Positions 1-4,189 of a stretch of DNA of 6,078 nucleotides are shown piece by piece. Source of the stretch: Bacteriovoracaceae bacterium (GTDB lineage Bacteria > Bdellovibrionota > Bacteriovoracia > Bacteriovoracales > Bacteriovoracaceae); NCBI GenBank assembly GCA_947442115.1, contig CANEVK010000170.1, positions 1-6,078 on the forward strand. Reading direction: 5' to 3'. The notes beneath the pieces were generated by a model. It worked only from the letters and a program-made list of their open reading frames with translations, searched no databases and was not told the origin of the DNA. Position numbers and translations under genes: made by a program. Numbering within the stretch: the first letter of the stretch is position 1; each line of letters opens with the position of its first letter.

Positions 1-1
1 C

Positions 2-499
2 ACGATGACTCAACTTCCTGAACTAAAATTTATCTTTCCAGACCTTAAAGGACAGAGTGTTGCTCTGACCCATGAGAAATTTAAAAATAGGCCCGTCGTT
101 GTTCAAATTTTTGGGTCCTGGTGCCCCAACTGCATGGATGAAATGAAGTACCTTATCCCTTGGTATCAAGCAAATTCCAAGCGTGGCATTGAGGTCATTG
201 CCCTTGCCTTTGAGAGAAGCCAAGGAATTGAAGAGGCAACGAGGCAATTATTAAAAGTTCAAATGAAATATCAAGTCCCTTATCCCATCCTTCAGGCCGG
301 ATCTACGAGTGAAGACAAACCTGCAGACAAAATAGTGGGACTAAAAAATTTCGTTTCATTTCCAACCACTATCTTTCTCAATAAGAAACATGAAGTCATT
401 AAGGTGCATGCTGGTTTTAGCGGGCCCAGTACGGGCGAATACTATATGAAGTGGCAAAAAGAATTTAACCTTATCGTTGATGAACTTTTAAGGAAATGA
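2..499 (+). CDS. TlpA/ResA-type thioredoxin-fold protein, 5'-truncated by window edge
   Basis: This is a thiol-disulfide oxidoreductase of the TlpA/AhpC-like thioredoxin superfamily, a family that usually acts outside the cytoplasm. Counting from the ATG at 5, the visible 164 residues hold the N-terminal redoxin strand FIFPDLKG (9-16), the catalytic motif WCPNC with Cys40 and Cys43, and the cis-proline loop SFPTTIFL with Pro120. The sequence resembles the C-terminal half of longer Bacteroidetes-type TlpA proteins, in which a 'FSFPDL-G' segment follows an N-terminal domain of about 200 residues. No signal peptide or ribosome site is visible at the ATG at 5, and the frame is open to the first base, so I infer that the real gene begins upstream of the window and Met1 here is internal. 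A short cytoplasmic thioredoxin-like protein is the alternative. The stop codon lies one base before the next ATG, so it heads or continues an operon with the DUF486 gene. Confidence 0.85.
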   Translation, partial: TMTQLPELKFIFPDLKGQSVALTHEKFKNRPVVVQIFGSWCPNCMDEMKYLIPWYQANSKRGIEVIALAFERSQGIEEATRQLLKVQMKYQVPYPILQAGSTSEDKPADKIVGLKNFVSFPTTIFLNKKHEVIKVHAGFSGPSTGEYYMKWQKEFNLIVDELLRK

Positions 500-500
500 A

Positions 501-833
501 ATGTTAAAAACGATTGGACTTCTCTTGCTATCAAATCTTTTCATGACTTATGCGTGGTATGGTCACTTAAAAACACTCGCGGGAAAACCTCTTTGGATGG
601 CCATTGCAGTCAGCTGGGGAGTTGCTTTACTAGAGTATTGTTTTCAAGTTCCTGCGAACAGAATTGGGTTTAATCACTTCACTCTGCCCCAACTGAAAAT
701 CATTCAAGAAGTTATAACAATGATCGTCTTTTGTGGTTTTGCCGTTTTTTTTATGAAAGTTCCCCTTACGAGGAACTTTTTTTATGCATCAATATGTCTT
801 ATTGGTGCAGTTTATTTTATTTTTAGAAAGTAG
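501..833 (+). CDS. DUF486 family (DMT-like) small membrane protein
   Basis: This is a 110-residue integral membrane protein of the DUF486 family, distantly related to drug/metabolite transporters. Its function is not established. Four hydrophobic segments lie at about 3-20, 31-48, 70-87 and 93-108. The family signatures are clear: FMTYAWYGHLK (14-24), the segment PLWMAIAVSWG (30-40), EYCFQVPANRIG (45-56) and LKIIQEVIT (65-73). Its length is typical for the family, so it is complete. The start is supported by an AAGGA at 490-494 inside the end of the TlpA-like gene, six bases before the ATG. With only one base between that stop and this start, translational coupling is likely. It ends tail to tail with the DUF2231 gene, two bases apart. 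Confidence 0.9.
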   Translation: MLKTIGLLLLSNLFMTYAWYGHLKTLAGKPLWMAIAVSWGVALLEYCFQVPANRIGFNHFTLPQLKIIQEVITMIVFCGFAVFFMKVPLTRNFFYASICLIGAVYFIFRK

Positions 834-835
834 TT

Positions 836-1450
836 TTAATCTTCTTGCTTTGAATCATCATCCTCAAGATTTTCTTGATCTTCAGACTCGGTATAATCAT
901 TATCATCTGGCTTGAGGCTTTCATTTTCATCTGTTGGCATTGGCGATTCTGAGGTATTGGCCTCCGGAGTTGGTAAAAGTCCCTGAGACATCTTATCTTG
1001 AGAGGCATAGGCGCTGGCCGCCCCGTAGCGATACACTAACTCTCCACCAGACTCACCTGTTCGGTAGACTAAAAATCCAGAGACAAGACTTATTAAACAT
1101 ACCGCCAACTTTAAAATAAATTGAAACTCTTTGCGTAAAAAGAAAGCTGCAATAGAAAGAACTAAGGAAACTACTGTTGAGCCCACAAATATCTCTGCTC
1201 TTTCCTCATGCTCATGAATCAATTTTTTATCTAAAACCTTTTCCACAACATCCTCGGCCTCCTCACCAGACTCCAACGCAACATAGCCGGTCACAGTGGT
1301 TAAAAGCTGGAGCCCAATAATAATGAGCCATGCCTGAGGGGACATTTTATTTTGTTTAATCATGAAAGCAAAAACGAGAATCAAAAGAGGCAAAATAAAA
1401 GTGAGAGCGATTGGAAAATGAACAATAACAGGATGAAATGGAATATTCAT
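836..1450 (-). CDS. DUF2231 family membrane protein with acidic C-terminal tail
   Basis: This is a 204-residue inner-membrane protein of the DUF2231 family, whose function is unknown. Visible family marks are the N-terminal HPVIVHFPIAL (6-16), EESGE-type acidic loops after helix 2, the His/Glu loop HEHEERAE (79-86) and the C-terminal signature TGESGGELVYRYG (131-143). Hydrophobic helices lie at about 11-31, 40-58, 88-105 and 110-129. After the domain ends near residue 150, about 50 low-complexity residues follow, mainly Asp, Glu, Ser and Asn, ending in LEDDDSKQED. This tail is not part of the core domain and is probably disordered and strongly negative. The start at 1450 is supported by GGAAGG on the minus strand (1455-1460), four bases upstream. 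A TATAAT at 1477-1482 on the minus strand could be its -10 element. Confidence 0.88.
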   Translation of the reverse strand: MNIPFHPVIVHFPIALTFILPLLILVFAFMIKQNKMSPQAWLIIIGLQLLTTVTGYVALESGEEAEDVVEKVLDKKLIHEHEERAEIFVGSTVVSLVLSIAAFFLRKEFQFILKLAVCLISLVSGFLVYRTGESGGELVYRYGAASAYASQDKMSQGLLPTPEANTSESPMPTDENESLKPDDNDYTESEDQENLEDDDSKQED

Positions 1451-1476
1451 GTAACCTTCCAGTTTAAATTTACACT

Positions 1477-1482
1477 ATTATA
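1477..1482 (-). promoter_or_regulatory. Candidate -10 element for the DUF2231 gene
   Basis: The minus strand reads TATAAT here, a perfect sigma70 -10 hexamer. It would place the transcript start near 1470 and give a leader of about 20 bases that contains the GGAAGG ribosome site. There is no good -35 hexamer at 16-18 bases and no extended TG motif, so the call rests on position and the -10 match alone. Confidence 0.4.
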
Positions 1483-1569
1483 GGTCCTCACCCCCCTTAA
1501 AAGCCACAAAAACGACCTTAATTCCCTATCAAGAGCGATTTTGCGGCCCACTGAACAGCAGCACAAGTG

Positions 1570-1592
1570 TCAAAAAAACGTCATTTTTTTGA
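1570..1592. repeat. Perfect 9-bp inverted repeat with A7/T7 arms
   Basis: The arms TCAAAAAAA (1570-1578) and TTTTTTTGA (1584-1592) are perfectly complementary around a five-base centre CGTCA. The stem is nearly all A-T, so it is a weak RNA terminator. In DNA the two opposed A-tracts would be intrinsically bent. A second small repeat starts at its last base. Its place between divergent promoters fits an operator or a DNA-bending site, but this is inference. Confidence 0.55.
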
Positions 1593-1610
1593 GGTTTGTT
1601 TTTAAAACCT
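1592..1610. repeat. Short inverted repeat AGGTTT / AAACCT
   Basis: AGGTTT (1592-1597) and AAACCT (1605-1610) are complementary around the centre GTTTTTA. It follows directly on the A7/T7 repeat. A six-base match in AT-rich DNA can occur by chance, so its role is uncertain. Confidence 0.3.
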
Positions 1611-1706
1611 TATTTATCTACTTAGGATTTTGTAAGTGCCTTACATCCCCTCTCAATCCTGAAAGCAAATGTTAGATAATACGCATTTTTCTTAGGAGCT
1701 AATTTC

Positions 1707-1735
1707 TTGGCAATCAAATTAGACGTTGTTTTAAT
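1707..1735 (+). promoter_or_regulatory. Sigma70-type promoter of the DksA-YciO operon
   Basis: TTGGCA (1707-1712) matches the -35 consensus at five of six positions, and TTTAAT (1730-1735) matches the -10 consensus at five of six. The spacer is exactly 17 bases. The predicted transcript start is near 1742, which gives a leader of about 40 bases with the AAGGAG ribosome site at 1769-1774, eight bases before the ATG at 1783. Confidence 0.6.
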
Positions 1736-1782
1736 TTTTAGAACACATTTACACACACCACCTGTAACAAGGAGAACTAAGG

Positions 1783-2220
1783 ATGTCAGTTCGACTAAAC
1801 AGTCACCTCACAGACAAGCACCTAGCGGCGCTTAAAGATAAACTGTTAGCTGAAGCGGAGCGTATTAGAAACAATTTCCAACTCAAGAAAAATGAGTATG
1901 AAAATAGCTCTTCTACCGGCGCCAAAGATGAAGTGGATTCAGCTAATGATAATATCCTCCTCGCTGCTGATATGCGCTTCTCGAATCGTGAGAGTCTTTA
2001 TTTTAAGAAAATCATGAAAACCTTAAGCAAAATAGAAACAGAACAATATGGCATGTGTGATGAGTGTGGTGATCCTATTACTTACACTCGTCTTATTGCC
2101 AGGCCAACTTCAGAGATGTGCATCCTTTGCAAAGAAGAATCTGAGAGAGAAGAATCTCAAAACTTCTTTGAGCGAAGATCAAAATCTCTTGGCCGCGAGA
2201 TGAGTGTTAGCGGACACTAA
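1783..2220 (+). CDS. dksA: DksA/TraR-family RNA polymerase-binding transcription factor
   Basis: This 145-residue protein matches DksA, which binds in the RNA polymerase secondary channel and, with ppGpp, lowers rRNA transcription and raises that of stress and amino-acid genes. The N-terminal part (about 8-85) is a predicted two-stranded coiled coil. Its tip carries Asp49-x-x-Asp52-x-Ala54, the same D-x-x-D-x-A pattern as the functional tip of E. coli DksA (D71, D74, A76). A zinc finger follows with Cys92-x2-Cys95-x17-Cys113-x2-Cys116, the classic four-cysteine spacing. The conserved segment RLIARPTSEMC (103-113) is present. About 25 extra residues after the finger are rich in Glu, Arg and Ser. 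Length is close to that of E. coli DksA (151). A strong AAGGAG lies eight bases before the ATG. The YciO-type gene follows three bases after the stop, so the two form an operon. A DksA paralogue elsewhere in the genome cannot be excluded. Confidence 0.93.
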   Translation: MSVRLNSHLTDKHLAALKDKLLAEAERIRNNFQLKKNEYENSSSTGAKDEVDSANDNILLAADMRFSNRESLYFKKIMKTLSKIETEQYGMCDECGDPITYTRLIARPTSEMCILCKEESEREESQNFFERRSKSLGREMSVSGH

Positions 2221-2223
2221 AAT

Positions 2224-2859
2224 ATGATTGAATACGTCGTCGCTCACAATCCAGACGACAGAATCCTTTTAAAAGCCTCCCAGATTTTACGAAATGGGGG
2301 GCTTATTTGTTTTCCCACAGAAACGAACTGGGTCATTGTGGCCGATCCCTTCAACAAAGAAGGGATCGAAAAACTCTATCGACTGCGACATGTGGACAAC
2401 ACAAAGCATTTCACAGTTCTTTGTGACACTTTTAAAAAAGCCCAAGAGGTGTCTTTAATTGACGATAATGCCTTCAGAATTCTCAAAAAAATAATCCCGG
2501 GTTCCTATACTTTCATCTTTGAAGCTCAAAAAAAAATAACAAAGCATCTCAAGGCCTCAAAGTCAGATAAAGAGGTGGGAATTCGCTTTCCTCCCTCAAA
2601 ACTAGTTCAAAAATTTTTAGATTGTCATGGTGAAGTGGTTATATGCTCTCACCTCACATCAACGATGATGGAATTAGAAGAGGAGAATTCGATTATTTAC
2701 GGGGCACTTATCGAGGATTATTTTGGAAGTCAGATTGGAATGATTTTAGATCCTGGAGAATATGACTTTTTAGGACTTTCCACAACGATCATTGATTTTA
2801 CCAGCGGCGCCCCCGAGATTATTCGCGAAGGCGCAGGCCAGGTAGATTTTCTTCATTAA
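2224..2859 (+). CDS. YciO/Sua5/YrdC-family protein (threonylcarbamoyl-AMP synthase-like)
   Basis: This 211-residue protein has a YrdC-like fold. Its relatives make threonylcarbamoyl-AMP from threonine, bicarbonate and ATP for the t6A modification of tRNA. The single-domain length and the sequence are closest to E. coli YciO (about 206 residues). YciO is less well understood than YrdC/TsaC, so I do not give a gene symbol. Visible motifs are FPTETNW (30-36) at the substrate loop, YRLRH (52-56) with KHFTVLC (61-67), PGSYTFIFEA (92-101), VGIRFP (118-123), LSTTIIDFT (185-193) and REGAG (201-205). The usual Tyr of the PT-D/E-T-x-Y motif is Trp here. The start has no strong ribosome site, only GCGGA at 2210-2214, and begins three bases after the DksA stop, so it is probably translated by coupling. 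It ends exactly against the stop of the minus-strand gene. Confidence 0.88.
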   Translation: MIEYVVAHNPDDRILLKASQILRNGGLICFPTETNWVIVADPFNKEGIEKLYRLRHVDNTKHFTVLCDTFKKAQEVSLIDDNAFRILKKIIPGSYTFIFEAQKKITKHLKASKSDKEVGIRFPPSKLVQKFLDCHGEVVICSHLTSTMMELEEENSIIYGALIEDYFGSQIGMILDPGEYDFLGLSTTIIDFTSGAPEIIREGAGQVDFLH

Positions 2860-3381
2860 TTATCTAAGCGCGTACCAACCAACATACATATCAGCGATGC
2901 TATAGCCTCTCATGTTGATGGCCACTTCAGAGATCATAGAATTTCCGTTCCAAGCATAGAATTTTTTATTTGATACTGCCCGGGCAAGCTCGATAGTACT
3001 AGAGGCGTATCCATCTTTTTGAAGGACAGATAGCTTGAGTTTCCCTCCATTCGCATTAAAACCAGCGAGGGCCTTAATTTTAAGGACTGGAGAGGCTCCC
3101 CCATTCATGTAAAAATCTAGCGTCCCACCATTCATCAGGTCTTGAAGAGTTTCTTTGTGCTGGATTTTTGTGTTGTACCCAAAAAATCCTGCAGTGACAT
3201 CAATACTTATTGAAGTGATTTTGTTTTGAGCATCAGTAGAAACTTTGAGGTAGCCACTTCCAGAACTGACATCAAGCTTACCGAAGCCCAGAGAAATTTT
3301 TGCCATGGAATGACTTGCGGCCTGGATACCCATTGAAAAAAGGCAAATAGAGAGGATTAAAAGTGTTTTCATCGTTTGCAT
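2860..3381 (-). CDS. Unrecognised exported protein with Sec signal peptide
   Basis: I do not recognise a family. The 173-residue product starts with a typical Sec signal: Lys5, a hydrophobic core at about 6-18, then GIQAASHS with cleavage likely after Ala21 or Ala22. The mature part of about 150 residues is rich in Gly, Ser, Lys, Thr and Ile in alternating patterns (for example KISLGFGKLDVSSGSGYLKV), which suggests a beta-sheet protein of the periplasm or outer surface. It resembles YceI-like or lipid-binding barrels only in general style. The only cysteine lies inside the signal, and LSIC is too early and has the wrong -1 residue for a lipobox. The start at 3381 is preferred over the ATG three codons later because AAGGAG (minus strand, 3388-3393) lies six bases before it. 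Its stop abuts that of the YciO-type gene. Confidence 0.75.
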   Translation of the reverse strand: MQTMKTLLILSICLFSMGIQAASHSMAKISLGFGKLDVSSGSGYLKVSTDAQNKITSISIDVTAGFFGYNTKIQHKETLQDLMNGGTLDFYMNGGASPVLKIKALAGFNANGGKLKLSVLQKDGYASSTIELARAVSNKKFYAWNGNSMISEVAINMRGYSIADMYVGWYALR

Positions 3382-3394
3382 AGGAATCTCCTTG

Positions 3395-3412
3395 CTAGGA
3401 CTCCGATCCTAG
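3395..3412. repeat. Perfect 6-bp inverted repeat in the leader of the 2860-3381 gene
   Basis: CTAGGA (3395-3400) and TCCTAG (3407-3412) are perfect inverted arms around CTCCGA. The element lies one base upstream of the AAGGAG ribosome site of the minus-strand gene and near its predicted transcript start. It could form a short leader hairpin, which might protect the mRNA, or serve as an operator. The function is inference. Confidence 0.45.
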
Positions 3413-3416
3413 ATTC

Positions 3417-3445
3417 ATTTTAAATTTCGCACAATGGAGTATGAA
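3417..3445 (-). promoter_or_regulatory. Candidate sigma70 promoter of the 2860-3381 gene
   Basis: On the minus strand TTCATA (3440-3445) and TAAAAT (3417-3422) sit 17 bases apart and match the -35 and -10 consensus at four and five of six positions. The transcript would start near 3410, inside the CTAGGA repeat, with a leader of about 29 bases. The region is AT-rich, so chance matches are possible. Confidence 0.35.
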
Positions 3446-3479
3446 AGAATTGCAATGACTGCTTTTAAAAGTGGTCTCC

Positions 3480-3504
3480 ATTTGGCCCCGGTAAAGGGCC
3501 AAAT
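3480..3504. repeat. Perfect 9-bp inverted repeat ATTTGGCCC / GGGCCAAAT
   Basis: The arms at 3480-3488 and 3496-3504 are perfectly complementary around CGGTAAA. The core is G-C rich. No T-run follows on the plus side, so it is not a typical terminator, and it lies between two divergent gene starts. This is the best-formed element of a cluster of GGGCC words at 3484-3552, which suits a dimer-binding operator. Confidence 0.6.
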
Positions 3505-3517
3505 CCTCAAAATTTAA

Positions 3518-3556
3518 CCCAATTTTGGGCCATAAGGGTCCCATTATGGGCCTTAT
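3518..3556. repeat. Overlapping GGGCC/ATAAGG inverted repeats
   Basis: Several small inverted pairs overlap here: CCCAA (3518-3522) with TTGGG (3525-3529), and ATAAGG (3532-3537) with CCTTAT (3551-3556). GGGCC recurs at 3527-3531 and 3548-3552, after an earlier copy at 3496-3500. Together with the inverted copy at 3484-3488 this makes four GGGCC words within about 70 bases, all in the same divergent control region. Confidence 0.45.
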
Positions 3557-3560
3557 CCAT

Positions 3561-3576
3561 TGGCATAAAACTTGGA
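3561..3576 (+). promoter_or_regulatory. Sigma54-like promoter element upstream of the 3607-4098 gene
   Basis: TGGCATAAAACTTGGA matches the sigma54 pattern TGGCAYR-N4-TTGCW at all defined positions but one: the -12 element reads GG instead of GC. A start about 12 bases on (near 3587) would give a leader of about 20 bases holding the AGGAGG ribosome site for the ATG at 3607. The -12 GC is usually the most conserved part, so this mismatch weakens the call. I found no better sigma70 promoter for this gene. Confidence 0.25.
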
Positions 3577-3593
3577 AAAAGAGTCATGAAGCC

Positions 3594-3599
3594 AGGAGG
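3594..3599 (+). promoter_or_regulatory. Ribosome-binding site that fixes the start at 3607
   Basis: AGGAGG lies seven bases before the ATG at 3607. The longer in-frame ATG at 3586 has no such site, and the AGGAGG would lie within its coding sequence. Starting at 3607 also puts the hydrophobic signal-peptide core directly at the N-terminus. Confidence 0.8.
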
Positions 3600-3606
3600 G
3601 CGAAAG

Positions 3607-4098
3607 ATGAACATCATAACGATACTGATTCTTTGGACTATTGGAATGGCGCTTGCTCAAGAGAGTTCACCTTGTGAAAAAAAATATTTGAGAGCAGCGC
3701 AGGCCCTAGATCAATCGAGAGCTCAATGTGGGATAAGTGAAACAAATTCTCAAGTTTTCTGTCGGGTTGCAGGGAAAATAAATATTCCGATTGAGATCTC
3801 TGGCATTAAATTCACTCTTAACCTAGCTGCAGCTTATAGACTTTTAAATCAACTTCACCTGCTTCCTAATAATTTAAGAAAGTCGGCAAAACTTATTCAG
3901 GAAGCTCATAAAGGAAATGGGGCCAGATTAAAGCGGACAACTAAAAAAATAGCGAAGCATTTGCCAGACGCTAAAACTGCTGACGTGGCGAGAGTCATCA
4001 AAAGATTAAATCAAGATCAAAGGTTATGCCCTGGAGAACAACTTTTTAGCTATAAACAGATTCGATTTTTAATTGAGGATGAATTAGCGCGGGAATAA
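3607..4098 (+). CDS. Unrecognised small exported protein with four cysteines
   Basis: I do not recognise a family. From the ATG at 3607 the product has 163 residues and begins with a short signal peptide, MNIITILILWTIGMALAQ, with cleavage probable after Ala17 (ALA before Gln18). The longer ATG at 3586 would add the seven residues MKPGGRK and would lengthen the charged N-region, but the ribosome site argues against it. The mature protein is mostly alpha-helical in character and basic in its middle (RLKRTTKKIAKH, 107-118). Cys23, Cys41, Cys52 and Cys141 could form two disulfides, which fits a periplasmic or secreted location. The segment INIPIEISGIKFTLNL (59-73) is the only beta-like stretch. 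It stands alone, with a divergent neighbour upstream and the synthetase-like gene 91 bases downstream. Low-copy lineage-specific protein is the best description. Confidence 0.72.
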   Translation: MNIITILILWTIGMALAQESSPCEKKYLRAAQALDQSRAQCGISETNSQVFCRVAGKINIPIEISGIKFTLNLAAAYRLLNQLHLLPNNLRKSAKLIQEAHKGNGARLKRTTKKIAKHLPDAKTADVARVIKRLNQDQRLCPGEQLFSYKQIRFLIEDELARE

Positions 4099-4144
4099 GT
4101 GAGAACGCGCACATTGTCATCCTTGTAAACACTAATCCCCTATG

Positions 4145-4189
4145 AGAAAATCGGTCCCATCTCAAAACTTTGATGAGGACCGATTTTTT
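4145..4189 (+). promoter_or_regulatory. Long hairpin ending at the metG start codon (leader switch or terminator)
   Basis: AAAATCGGTCC (4147-4157) and GGACCGATTTT (4177-4187) form a perfect 11-bp stem, extendable to 13 bp with one G-U pair (4145-4189). The loop can add a 4-bp CATC/GATG stem (4158-4161 with 4172-4175) past a one-base bulge. The right arm ends in six T, so the shape is that of an intrinsic terminator. However, the ATG of the synthetase follows directly at 4190 and its only ribosome site, GAGGA (4175-4179), is inside the structure. It may end the upstream gene, attenuate the synthetase gene, or hide its ribosome site. I cannot tell which from sequence alone. It shows none of the T-box motifs I would recognise. 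Confidence 0.6.

Larger units (their letters stand above)
1451..1782. other. Divergent intergenic region (332 bases)
   Basis: No gene is supported here. The region separates the DUF2231 gene (minus) from the DksA-type gene (plus) and must hold both promoters. It contains a TATAAT for the minus-strand gene near 1480, an A-tract/T-tract inverted repeat at 1570-1592, a second inverted repeat at 1592-1610, and a good sigma70-like promoter for the plus-strand gene at 1707-1735. I see no tRNA-like fold and no riboswitch that I recognise. The 1611-1706 stretch shows only a loose GATAAT (1675-1680) without a convincing -35 partner. Confidence 0.7.

Noticed and set aside
23..247. Minus-strand open frame of 74 codons
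   Set aside because: It lies wholly opposite the TlpA-like gene, whose motifs prove the plus frame, and has no recognisable domain.
823..1119. Alternative frames on both strands inside the DUF2231 gene
   Set aside because: They overlap a frame with clear family motifs and membrane helices; their products are basic or low-complexity and match nothing.
1675..1680. GATAAT as a second promoter for the DksA operon
   Set aside because: No acceptable -35 hexamer lies 16-18 bases upstream, while the TTGGCA/TTTAAT pair closer to the gene is better.
3340..3355. Lipobox LSIC in the signal peptide of the 2860-3381 gene
   Set aside because: The Cys is too near the N-terminus and the -1 residue is Ile, not Gly, Ala or Ser; an ordinary signal peptidase site follows at GIQAA.
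3480..3504. ATTTGGCCC repeat as an intrinsic terminator
   Set aside because: No T-run follows on either strand at the proper distance, and it lies between two divergent starts, not after a gene.
3586..3606. Longer N-terminus MKPGGRK for the four-cysteine protein
   Set aside because: No ribosome site precedes it, while AGGAGG sits at the right distance from the ATG at 3607.
4114..4151. Sigma70 promoter for the synthetase using TTGTCA (4114-4119) or TTGTAA (4123-4128)
   Set aside because: The first has no -10 at a usable distance. The second pairs only with GAAAAT (4/6) and would start transcription inside the hairpin.
4142..4189. Upstream in-frame ATG at 4142 as the MetRS start
   Set aside because: No Shine-Dalgarno sequence precedes it, and it would add 16 residues encoded by the hairpin and not expected in the family.
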